Origin: LGRD01 sp031382215
GTDB taxonomy: Bacteria; Pseudomonadota; Gammaproteobacteria; Burkholderiales; Burkholderiaceae_C
Length of the DNA stretch: 64,000 nucleotides
Reading direction: 5' to 3'
NCBI GenBank assembly: GCA_031382215.1
Contig: JANMYQ010000273.1
Span: forward strand, 1 to 64,000
The notes under the pieces are model-generated. The model searched no databases and was not told where the DNA came from. It saw only the letters and a list, made by a program, of their open reading frames with translations. A program made the position numbers and the translations under genes. Shown piece after piece: positions 1 to 7,171 of the stretch; the stretch's first letter is position 1, and every line of letters begins with the position of its first letter.

Positions 1-1
1 G

Positions 2-1474
2 GGCTACACCGTTCCCACCCCCATCCAGGCGCAGGCCATTCCGGCCGTGCTGTCGGGCGGCGACGTGATGGGCGGCGCGCAAACCGGCACCGGCAAGACC
101 GCCGGTTTCGTGCTGCCGATGCTGCACCGGCTGATGGCCGCCACCGCGTTGAGCGATGCGGCGCCTCAAGCGGCCGCGCTGCGCGGCGCACGCGGTCGCA
201 TTCCGATCCGCACGCTGATCCTGACGCCCACGCGCGAACTCGCCGCACAGGTCGAAGAGAGCGTGCGCGTCTACGGCAAGTACAGCAAACTCACCAGCAT
301 GGTGATGTTCGGCGGCGTCGGCATGCAGCCGCAAATCGACAAGCTGCGCCGCGGCGTCGACATTCTGGTAGCCACCCCCGGCCGGCTGCTCGACCACCAC
401 CAGCAGCGCACCCTCGACCTGAGCCACGTAGAGATCTTCGTGCTCGACGAAGCCGACCGCATGCTCGACATGGGCTTCATCCACGACATCAAGAAGGTGC
501 TGGCTGTTCTGCCGGCGAAAAAGCAGAGCCTGCTGTTCAGTGCCACCTTCAGCGACGAGATCAAGGCCCTGGCCGACCGCCTGCTGAACAAGCCGGTGCT
601 GATCGAAGTGGCGCGCCGCAACCAGACCAACGACATGATCGCGCAGAAGGTCCACCCGGTCGGCCGCGAGCTCAAGAAGGACCTGTTGTGCCACCTCATC
701 AAAGAGAACGACTGGCACCAGGTGCTGGTCTTCACGCGCATGAAGAGCGGCGCCAACAAGCTGGTCGAGTACCTGCTCAAGCAGAACATCACCGCGATGG
801 CGATCCACGGCAACAAGAGCCAGAGCGCCCGCACCAAGGCACTGGCCGACTTCAAGGCCGGTGAGCTGACGGTGCTGGTGGCGACCGACATCGCCGCACG
901 TGGCATCGACATCGACCAGCTGCCGCACGTGGTGAATTACGAGCTGCCCAACGTGCCCGAAGACTACGTGCACCGCATCGGCCGCACCGGCCGTGCCGGT
1001 TCGCAGGGCGAGGCGGTGTCACTGGTGTGCGTGGACGAAAACGGTTTCCTGCGCGACATCGAACGGTTGATCAAGCGCGAGATCCCGAAAGAGATCGTGC
1101 CCGGCTTCGCACCGTTGGCGAATGAAAAGCCCGAGCCCATCGTGCTCGGCCGCATGGTGATCGGCGAAGGCGCCGGCCGCGGTGGTCATCGTCACCACGT
1201 GAGTGGGCGTGGTGGCCACGGTGGCGGCGGTGGTGGTGGCGGTGGCCATTCAGGCCGCGGCCGCAACGATGGACGCGGTGACGGACGCAACGACGGCCGC
1301 AATGACGGACGCACCAGCGCACCGCCGCGCGGCGACGGACGCACCAGCGCGTCGGCCCCACGCGCGCCGAGCCGCGACGCCCACGGCCAACCGCCGCCGC
1401 GCCCGCAAGGCCCGCGCCCCGAAAGCCCGCACAGTGGCCGGCCGCCGGCACGGCTGACACAGCCCAAGCGCTGA
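2..1474 (+). CDS. rhlE: ATP-dependent RNA helicase, RhlE-type DEAD-box (5' end missing)
   Basis: The reading frame is already open at base 2, so the start lies outside the window. The first residues, GYTVPTPIQAQAIP, are the Q-motif, so only a short N-terminus is missing. Further helicase motifs follow in order: AQTGTGKT (motif I), PTREL (Ia), TPGR, VLDEADRMLDMGF (DEAD box), SAT (III), and in the second RecA domain ARGIDID and HRIGRTGRAG (VI). The C-terminal 110 residues are low-complexity, rich in Gly, Arg, Asp and Pro with short RNDGR-type repeats, as in RhlE tails that bind RNA non-specifically. The family unwinds short RNA duplexes in ribosome maturation and mRNA turnover. RhlE is favoured over DbpA or SrmB because of the RG-rich tail and lack of a specific RNA-binding domain. 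Confidence 0.93.
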   Translation, partial: GYTVPTPIQAQAIPAVLSGGDVMGGAQTGTGKTAGFVLPMLHRLMAATALSDAAPQAAALRGARGRIPIRTLILTPTRELAAQVEESVRVYGKYSKLTSMVMFGGVGMQPQIDKLRRGVDILVATPGRLLDHHQQRTLDLSHVEIFVLDEADRMLDMGFIHDIKKVLAVLPAKKQSLLFSATFSDEIKALADRLLNKPVLIEVARRNQTNDMIAQKVHPVGRELKKDLLCHLIKENDWHQVLVFTRMKSGANKLVEYLLKQNITAMAIHGNKSQSARTKALADFKAGELTVLVATDIAARGIDIDQLPHVVNYELPNVPEDYVHRIGRTGRAGSQGEAVSLVCVDENGFLRDIERLIKREIPKEIVPGFAPLANEKPEPIVLGRMVIGEGAGRGGHRHHVSGRGGHGGGGGGGGGHSGRGRNDGRGDGRNDGRNDGRTSAPPRGDGRTSASAPRAPSRDAHGQPPPRPQGPRPESPHSGRPPARLTQPKR

Positions 1475-1565
1475 GCCAGAGCCTGGGCCAGCCCGCCTGA
1501 GAAGGCGGCACCCGCGCAAAAGCGACTGCTTGCCGCTGCGGGAGGCCAGCAGTTACATTCGTCGG

Positions 1566-2249
1566 ATGGCCTCAGAACCGCCCCGCACCGCCCTGCTCGC
1601 CGGCGCCACTGGCCTGATCGGGCGGGCGCTGTTGCCGCTGCTGCTGCGCAGCGACCTGTATGAAGGCGTGCATGTTCTGGTGCGGCGGCCACTGAGCGAG
1701 CCTCCCGCCACACCCAAGCTGCAGGTCCACGTGCTCGACTTTGCCAAGCTGCCGTCGCCTTTGCCTTTGCCTCGCGTCGACGATGCCTACATCGCACTCG
1801 GCACCACGATCAAGGTCGCCGGCTCGGAAGCGGCGTTCCGGCAGGTCGATTTCGACTTCGTCGTGAACACCGCGCGTGCCGCCAAGGCCGCCGGTGCACG
1901 CCGCCTGGCCGTTGTCTCGGCCCTCGGCGCCGATGTCTCGTCGCGGGTGTTCTACAACCGTGTCAAGGGCGACATGGAAGCCGCCCTCGCGCAGCTCGGT
2001 TTCGAATCGCTGAGCATCGCCCAGCCCTCGCTTCTGGTGGGTGACCGGGCTGCGCTGGGCCAGCCGGTGCGCGCTGGCGAGGTCTGGGCCACCCGGCTGC
2101 TCGGGCCGCTGATGGGGCTGGTGCCGGCCGGCGTGCGGCCGATCCGCGCCGCCGCCGTGGCCGCTGCGATGCTGGCCGCCGTGCGGGCCGGCCGGCCCGG
2201 GGTTCAGCGGCTCTCGTCGGCGTCGATGCAGCGCGCCGGGGCCGACTGA
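1566..2249 (+). CDS. NAD(P)-binding short-chain reductase, YraR/TIP30-like
   Basis: A Rossmann-fold protein of 227 residues. The glycine motif GATGLIG lies near the N-terminus, and the later VFYNRVKGDME segment supplies the Tyr-x3-Lys pair of extended/atypical SDRs. The pattern of GTT near the middle, FRQVDFDFVV and the SLLVGDR segment fits the YraR/HTATIP2 family of small epimerase-like proteins whose substrates are unknown. I chose the ATG at 1566 because the glycine motif then falls near residue 13, as in the family. An in-frame GTG-type start at 1530 would add 12 residues with no resemblance to it. It follows rhlE by about 90 bases on the same strand. Confidence 0.8.
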   Translation: MASEPPRTALLAGATGLIGRALLPLLLRSDLYEGVHVLVRRPLSEPPATPKLQVHVLDFAKLPSPLPLPRVDDAYIALGTTIKVAGSEAAFRQVDFDFVVNTARAAKAAGARRLAVVSALGADVSSRVFYNRVKGDMEAALAQLGFESLSIAQPSLLVGDRAALGQPVRAGEVWATRLLGPLMGLVPAGVRPIRAAAVAAAMLAAVRAGRPGVQRLSSASMQRAGAD

Positions 2250-2270
2250 CGCGCCAGGACAGGTGCCCGC

Positions 2271-3314
2271 GTGAAACCCACCCAAGCCGCTCCCGCCACG
2301 CCATCGGCCCAGCGTGCCAGCCCATGGCACGCCTTTCGCCACTACGCAGGGGCGCACCTGAAGCTGGCCGCCGGGGTGGCGCTCGGCCTGGCGGCGCTGC
2401 TGCTGCTGGCCGGCTGGTTCTTCCCCGAGCTGTGGCGCCCGGCGTTCGCCGCCTGGCGCCCGTTTGCTTTCGCGCTGTTCGGCGCGGGCGCCTTGTTGAT
2501 GTGGCAGCAGACCCGGCGCGACGAAGCGCGGGTGCGCCAGGAGGCGCTGTCGTCGCTGACGCACAGCTCGTTCATACCGTATGAATTTGCGCCGGTGACC
2601 CTGCCGATGGAGGAGCCGGCCGAGCCTGAGGCAGGCCGGGCGTCGAATGCCGAAGACGCCTTCGCGGCCGACGCCGCCGCGTTGACCTCCACCACTTCAA
2701 CCCCCACCGAAACAAGCGCCGCCGCCCCGCCCCCTCTTGGGCCGCCTCAATGGAGCCCGGGCTTGCTGCGCGCACTCGAATGGCGCCGCTTCGAAGCGCT
2801 GTGCGAGGAGATCTTCAAGCAGGACGGCTACGTGACCAAGCGGTCCGAGCCGGGCAGCGCCGACGGCGGCGATTCGCTCTGGTTGCATTCGCGCCTGGAC
2901 CTGGTGCAGCCGGTGCGCATTGTGCAATGCTGCAACTGGAGCGGCGAGCCGGTGGGTGTGGCGGCAGTGCGCGAATTTTTGGGCGCTATGGTCGATGCCG
3001 GGCTCAAGTCGGGCGCGCTGATGAGCTGTGGCGCGTTCACCGCCGAAGCCGAGGCGCTGGCGCGCCGGCACGGCATCATGGCCGTCAGCGGGCCGGACCT
3101 GCTGGCGTTGGTAAACAAGCGCCCGGAAGCCTTGCAGCGCGAACTGCTCGCCGTGGCCACGCAGGGTGACTACCGCCGGCCCACTTGCCCACGCTGCGGC
3201 ACGAAGATGCTGGCGCCGCCGGACGCCGGCAGCGACGGCGGCCCGACCCGTTGGACTTGCGCCGAAGCGCCGCGCTGCTCCGGCAACCTGCAGTGGAGCG
3301 CCGGGCCCGCATGA
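2271..3314 (+). CDS. Membrane-anchored Mrr-like restriction-fold protein with topoisomerase-type zinc finger
   Basis: The 347-residue protein starts with GTG. Two hydrophobic segments lie at about residues 31-50 and 63-78. A Pro/Ala/Thr-rich linker follows, then an Mrr-like domain at about 165-282. A zinc finger at about 304-342 has Cys306, Cys309, Cys330 and Cys336. The Mrr fold is recognisable from WRRFEALCEEIF, GYVTKR, VREFLGAM and FTAEAEALA. Active Mrr-family enzymes carry D-x(n)-Q-x-K. Here Asp201 or Asp199 is present but the QCK motif reads Gln219-Cys220-Cys221, so the catalytic lysine is absent and the nuclease is probably dead or altered. The usual family role is DNA cleavage or DNA binding; membrane anchoring is common in stand-alone homologues of unknown function. 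Confidence 0.78.
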   Translation: MKPTQAAPATPSAQRASPWHAFRHYAGAHLKLAAGVALGLAALLLLAGWFFPELWRPAFAAWRPFAFALFGAGALLMWQQTRRDEARVRQEALSSLTHSSFIPYEFAPVTLPMEEPAEPEAGRASNAEDAFAADAAALTSTTSTPTETSAAAPPPLGPPQWSPGLLRALEWRRFEALCEEIFKQDGYVTKRSEPGSADGGDSLWLHSRLDLVQPVRIVQCCNWSGEPVGVAAVREFLGAMVDAGLKSGALMSCGAFTAEAEALARRHGIMAVSGPDLLALVNKRPEALQRELLAVATQGDYRRPTCPRCGTKMLAPPDAGSDGGPTRWTCAEAPRCSGNLQWSAGPA

Positions 3315-3414
3315 GCCCCGCCCGGCCGCCCGAAGGGGCTCATTCCCGCCTGGCGGGACCGGCCGCAGGCCGTAGGGTGCACCAGTGAGCCCGCACGGCC
3401 GCCCGAAGGGCTCA
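3312..3414. repeat. Pair of near-identical hairpin repeats
   Basis: Two similar inverted repeats flank a short spacer. The first (3312-3342) has arms TGAGCCCC and GGGGCTCA. The second (3386-3414) has arms TGAGCCC and GGGCTCA. The sequence between the arms is almost the same in both (core CGGCCGCCCGAA). The first hairpin includes the stop codon of the Mrr-like gene. They could be terminators for that gene, although neither has a T-tract, or copies of a small dispersed palindromic repeat. Confidence 0.6.
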
Positions 3415-3446
3415 TACACCGCAGTGCGCAGCACGGAGGTTGCCTG

Positions 3447-3890
3447 ATGAGCCGCGAGAAAAAAGCGTCCGACGCCAAAGCGCGCATCGCCGTTCCGTCG
3501 CTGGTCTGGCTGCTGCTCGCGGTGGCCAGTTTCGTCGCGGCCTTCGGCGCCTGGCAGAGCCAGCGCCTCGACCGCATGCGCCCGCCGCCCAGCGTGGCGC
3601 CAGCCGCCGTCACATCGAATGGCGCCGAGCCCCCGGCGCCCGCACAACCCACGTCGCAAGCGCCGGCCGGCGCAGCGCCTGGCGGGGCGCCCGGCGCGGC
3701 CAGCCTGGCCGGTGTGGAAGAGGCCGGCTCGGCGCCGCTGCGGCAACTCGACCCACAGGCCGGCCGGCAGGTGCTGCGCTGCATCAGCAAAGGCCGCGTA
3801 ACCTACCGCGACCTGAACGCTGGCTGCCCTGAAGGCGCGGCCGAGCGCGTGACCGTGTTCCCGACCGAGGGCGTGGGAAAACCGCAGTGA
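3447..3890 (+). CDS. Single-pass membrane protein with DUF4124-like C-terminus
   Basis: A 147-residue protein with one membrane span at about residues 18-38, a Pro/Ala-rich linker, and a short C-terminal module (VLRCISKGRVTYRDLNAGC) that resembles DUF4124, a small periplasmic domain with two cysteines. The charged MSREKK N-terminus and downstream hydrophobic helix suggest an N-in topology with the C-terminal module in the periplasm. The gene overlaps the following rluA by four bases (GTGA), so the two are probably cotranscribed and translationally coupled. No function is known. Confidence 0.65.
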   Translation: MSREKKASDAKARIAVPSLVWLLLAVASFVAAFGAWQSQRLDRMRPPPSVAPAAVTSNGAEPPAPAQPTSQAPAGAAPGGAPGAASLAGVEEAGSAPLRQLDPQAGRQVLRCISKGRVTYRDLNAGCPEGAAERVTVFPTEGVGKPQ

Positions 3891-4546
3891 GCACGCTGGC
3901 GGAGGCCGACAGCGGCACGGCGCTGCGCTGTGTGCATGTCGACGATGCCTGCGTCGTGGTCGACAAACCGAGCGGCCTGCTGTCGGTGCCGGGCCGCGGC
4001 GCGCACCTGCAGGACTGCGTGGCCGCGCGCGTGCAGGCGCGCTGGCCCGACGCACGGGTGGTGCACCGCCTCGACATGGCCACCTCGGGCCTGCTGCTGT
4101 TTGCGCGCGGTGCGCTGGCGCAGCGCCGCCTGAGCGAAGCCTTTGCGCAGCGCGCGGTTGAAAAGCGCTACGTGGCCGTGGTGCAGGGTTCGGTAGAGCA
4201 GGCGAGCGGCGAGATTGACCTGCCGCTGCTGACCGACTGGCCGAACCGGCCGCGCCAGAAGGTCTGCCTCGCCCAAGGCAAGCCCTCGCTGACGCGCTGG
4301 CGCGTGATTGGCCGCGATCCGCTGCGGCACACCACGCGTCTGGAACTGACCCCGCTGACCGGCCGCTCGCACCAGTTGCGCGTGCACCTGCTGGCCCTCG
4401 GCCACCCGATCGTGGGGGATGCGCTGTACGCACCGCCCGAGGTCCAGGCCGAGGCCGATCGCCTGTTACTGCATGCCGATGCGCTTGGTTTTGCGCAACC
4501 GGTCAGCGGCGACTGGCTACGGTTCGAGTCGCCCGCTCCGTTCTGA
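3887..4546 (+). CDS. rluA: Pseudouridine synthase, RluA family
   Basis: RluA-type enzymes isomerise uridine to pseudouridine in rRNA and tRNA. The hallmark HRLDMATSGLLLFA contains the catalytic aspartate. The later R-L-D-L-equivalent LTPLTGRSHQLRVHL and HPIVGD segments are also present. At 219 residues with no S4 domain the protein has the length and layout of E. coli RluA (23S U746/tRNA U32), rather than the longer RluC or RluD. The start is GTG at 3887, overlapping the previous stop. The exact target nucleotide is inferred only from architecture. Confidence 0.85.
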   Translation: MSTLAEADSGTALRCVHVDDACVVVDKPSGLLSVPGRGAHLQDCVAARVQARWPDARVVHRLDMATSGLLLFARGALAQRRLSEAFAQRAVEKRYVAVVQGSVEQASGEIDLPLLTDWPNRPRQKVCLAQGKPSLTRWRVIGRDPLRHTTRLELTPLTGRSHQLRVHLLALGHPIVGDALYAPPEVQAEADRLLLHADALGFAQPVSGDWLRFESPAPF

Positions 4547-4559
4547 ACCCCGCTCCCGC

Positions 4560-5654
4560 TCACGCCTCCTCGCGCTTGGCTTTTGCGCGTGCTTTGCCGG
4601 CCTTGCCGCGCACCTTCCAGAGCGCCACCATCTGCTGGCGTTCCAGCACGCTCATCGTGTCGCGGCGGGCTTCGCGCAGCAGCTTGTGGTAGTTGCGCAG
4701 GCGGTCGCTGTCGACTCCCTCGCGCACCGCACAACCCGGCTCGTCCAGGTGTTTGCAGTCGCGGAAACGGCACGCCGGTGCAAGGGTTTCGATGTCACCG
4801 AAACTGGCCGCCAGCGTGGCTTCGTCCACGTCGGGGCGCAAGGCGCGCAGGCCCGGCGTGTCGATCACGCAGGCGCCCGACGGCAGGCGGTGCAGCGAGC
4901 GCGACGTGGTGGTGTGCTTGCCGCGGCTGTCGTGTTCGCGCACGGCGCCGGTGTCCTGGACCGGCGTGCCGATGAGCGTATTGGTCAGGGTCGACTTGCC
5001 GGCCCCCGACGATCCCAGCAGCACCAGGGTCTGGCCGGCGCCCAGGTACGGCGCAAGCGCTTCGGCCGCCGCCGGCAAAGTGGCGTTGAGCGCCAGCACG
5101 TCCACCCGCGCCGAGGCACGGGCACGCACCGCGTCGACCCGCGCCTGCAGCTCATCGGGCCGGGCCGTCAGCACGTCGGCCTTGCTCAGCACCACCACCG
5201 GCGTGATGCCGCTGCCGTGCACCAGCGCCAGGTAACGCTCCAGGCGGCGCAGGTTGTAGTCGTCGTCCAGGCCCATCACGAGCAAGGCCCAGTCGACGTT
5301 GCTGACCACCGGGTGGCGTCGGCCGTCGGCGTCGCGCCGCGCAATGTGCGACAGCGGCGGCACGCGCTCGTGCACCCAGACCTGGCCATGCGTCTCGGCG
5401 GCGATCACGGCCCAGTCGCCAACCGCCAGCGCAGTGTCTTGCTCCTGCAGCGCGCGCGCCAGGCGCGGCAGCACACGCGCGCTCAGGTCGGCATGGCCTT
5501 CGTGAACGCGGACGATTTCGCGGTGTACCTCGGTGACACGTGCCAGCCGAGCGCTTGCCGGGGCTGTGTCCGGTTCGGGAAGTGTGGCGGCCGCAGCGGC
5601 CACGGCGTGTGTCAAACCCAATGAGCGCAGGCGCTCGAAGTCAATTTCGATCAT
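4560..5654 (-). CDS. rsgA: Ribosome small-subunit maturation GTPase RsgA
   Basis: A circularly permuted GTPase that checks late 30S assembly. It has an N-terminal OB-fold region, then the permuted G motifs: SKAD (G4), the P-loop GSSGAGKST, and DTPG (G3). A C-terminal zinc site is formed by the Cys/His cluster in CRFRDCKHLDEPGC. The length is 364 residues from the ATG at 5654, which gives MIEIDFERL as the N-terminus. An upstream in-frame start would add 18 residues with little family resemblance. The gene is convergent with rluA, with 13 bases between the stop codons. Confidence 0.93.
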   Translation of the reverse strand: MIEIDFERLRSLGLTHAVAAAAATLPEPDTAPASARLARVTEVHREIVRVHEGHADLSARVLPRLARALQEQDTALAVGDWAVIAAETHGQVWVHERVPPLSHIARRDADGRRHPVVSNVDWALLVMGLDDDYNLRRLERYLALVHGSGITPVVVLSKADVLTARPDELQARVDAVRARASARVDVLALNATLPAAAEALAPYLGAGQTLVLLGSSGAGKSTLTNTLIGTPVQDTGAVREHDSRGKHTTTSRSLHRLPSGACVIDTPGLRALRPDVDEATLAASFGDIETLAPACRFRDCKHLDEPGCAVREGVDSDRLRNYHKLLREARRDTMSVLERQQMVALWKVRGKAGKARAKAKREEA

Positions 5655-6130
5655 GGTGATGTCTGAACCTCGGATCTCACGGCGCCAGCCGGCAAGGGCT
5701 GACGCCAAACTGCCGGCGCTGAAGCAGCGCAGGCGACGAATGTGGGGAGAGTTCGACCGCGTGCAGGGCGCAGGCGGGAGGTCAGGTCTGGAGAGTGGGC
5801 CGCTCGGGGAGAGCGGCGGAAGACAAAACTCTGAAGAGGTGAATCCGCAGGTCAGGCAGCGGCCGACAGGGGAACAATGGCTTGTGCTGGCATGGCGGGC
5901 CTCCTGTGTGAGTTGCTGAGTTGCTTGAACTGCGGCGGCGCGGAACTGAATGCCGCATCAGCGTTCGAAGTGGCGGCGCGAGTGTTCCACGAGCCGGGCC
6001 ATCGCGTCAATATCCGCCGGCCGGCCCTTGCCTTTTGGCATTAGGGACATACATGATCAGCCATCGGGATGGCCGCTTGTATCATCCGCCCCACCATCGT
6101 TTCGGTGTCTCGCTCTGCAAAGGATTGCCC
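5655..6130. other. Intergenic region between rsgA and the Tim44 gene
   Basis: This is a divergent gap of 476 bases. It holds a short minus-strand ORF behind a perfect Shine-Dalgarno (5852-5893, listed separately). Downstream of that ORF is an inverted repeat at 5799-5817 with arms GCCGCTC and GAGCGGC. It presumably also carries the promoters of rsgA and of the Tim44-domain gene, but I could not pick a convincing -35/-10 pair. No RNA gene was recognised. Confidence 0.5.
5852..5893 (-). CDS. Candidate 13-residue small ORF upstream of rsgA
   Basis: On the minus strand a perfect AGGAGG (complement of 5900-5905) lies six bases before an ATG. That ATG opens 13 codons, MPAQAIVPLSAAA, followed by TGA. 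The stop is about 200 bases before the rsgA start, and a 7-bp hairpin (5799-5817) lies between them. The strength of the ribosome-binding site is unusual for random sequence and suggests a translated leader or small protein. There is no homology argument behind it. It could equally be a chance SD match. Confidence 0.4.
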   Translation of the reverse strand: MPAQAIVPLSAAA

Positions 6131-7081
6131 ATGAAAAGCCTGATTCTTGCCCTGTCCGTGGCGGTTGCCGCGGTCGGACTGTTGCCGGCCTCGGCAGACG
6201 CCAAGCGCATCGGCGGCGGCGCGTCCTCGGGCATGAAGCGCGACATGCCGTCGCGCACCCCAGACGCCACTCCCGCCAAACCGGCCCAGGCCGCCCCCAC
6301 CACGCCGGCCACCGCTGGCGCCGCACCGGCCGCCGCGCCCAAGCGCTCGTGGATGGGCCCGCTCGCCGGCCTGGCTGCGGGCCTGGGCCTGGCTGCGCTG
6401 ATGAGCCACCTGGGGCTGGGCGCCGAGTTTGCCAACTTCATCATGATGGCCTTGCTCGCCGTGGTGGCGTTCGTCGCGATCCGCTTCCTGCTGCGCCGCT
6501 TCGGGCCGCAGGCGCGCGGCGCGAACGCAACGCAGGGCCTGCAGTTTGCTGGCGCCGGCGCACCGGCGGCCCAAGGCTCGGCCGGCTTCGAACCCGCAGC
6601 AACGCGCTTGCCCGGCGGCTCTAGTGCCACCTGGGGGCCCGGTGCGGTGGCGCCCGAACAGTCCGCCGCAGCGTCGTTCGCGGCCCCGGCCGACCGTGTG
6701 GTTTCGTTGCCGGCAGGCTTCGATGCCGCGGCGTTCGAACGCATTGCCAAGATGATCTTCATCCGCATGCAGGCCGCGAACGACAGCGGCGACCTGAACG
6801 ACCTGCGCAACTTCACCACGCCCGAGATGTTCGCGTCCATCAAGCTCGACCTGCAGGACCGCGGTGGCATGGCCCAGACCACCGACGTCGAGAAGATCGA
6901 CGCGCAAGTGGTCGACTTCGTCGCCGAAGCCGAGCGCCAGATCGTCAGCGTGCGCTTCAACGGCATGGTGCGTGAAGAGAAGGGCGCCGCTGCGAACGAA
7001 GTCGACGAGGTCTGGCACCTGGTCAAGCCGACCGACGGCAGCCGCGAATGGGCGATCGCCGGGATTCAGCAGTACGCCTGA
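6131..7081 (+). CDS. Tim44-like domain membrane protein
   Basis: A 316-residue protein. It has a cleavable signal at residues 1-23 (ending PASADA), a Thr/Pro/Ala-rich linker, then two hydrophobic segments around residues 75-95 and 98-118. The C-terminal Tim44-like domain (about 190-316) includes FERIAKMIFIRMQAAND, NFTTPEMF and the WHLVKPTDGSREWAIAGIQQ ending typical of bacterial homologues. The family is structurally related to the mitochondrial import component, but its role in bacteria is not settled. The start at 6131 is placed by the signal peptide. A strong hairpin terminator follows 28 bases after the stop. Confidence 0.85.
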   Translation: MKSLILALSVAVAAVGLLPASADAKRIGGGASSGMKRDMPSRTPDATPAKPAQAAPTTPATAGAAPAAAPKRSWMGPLAGLAAGLGLAALMSHLGLGAEFANFIMMALLAVVAFVAIRFLLRRFGPQARGANATQGLQFAGAGAPAAQGSAGFEPAATRLPGGSSATWGPGAVAPEQSAAASFAAPADRVVSLPAGFDAAAFERIAKMIFIRMQAANDSGDLNDLRNFTTPEMFASIKLDLQDRGGMAQTTDVEKIDAQVVDFVAEAERQIVSVRFNGMVREEKGAAANEVDEVWHLVKPTDGSREWAIAGIQQYA

Positions 7082-7108
7082 TCGACTTCGATATCCGCTT
7101 GAAAGAAG

Positions 7109-7129
7109 AAGGGGCTTCGGCCCCTTTTT
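7109..7129 (+). terminator. Rho-independent terminator after the Tim44 gene
   Basis: A GC stem AAGGGGC/GCCCCTT closed by the extra-stable TTCG tetraloop is followed directly by a T-run. It lies 28 bases after the Tim44-gene stop and before the convergent GGDEF/EAL gene. Confidence 0.88.
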
Positions 7130-7171
7130 CGTGCGCGCTGACCTGGCGTTTGCGCCTTCGTCAGCGCCACT

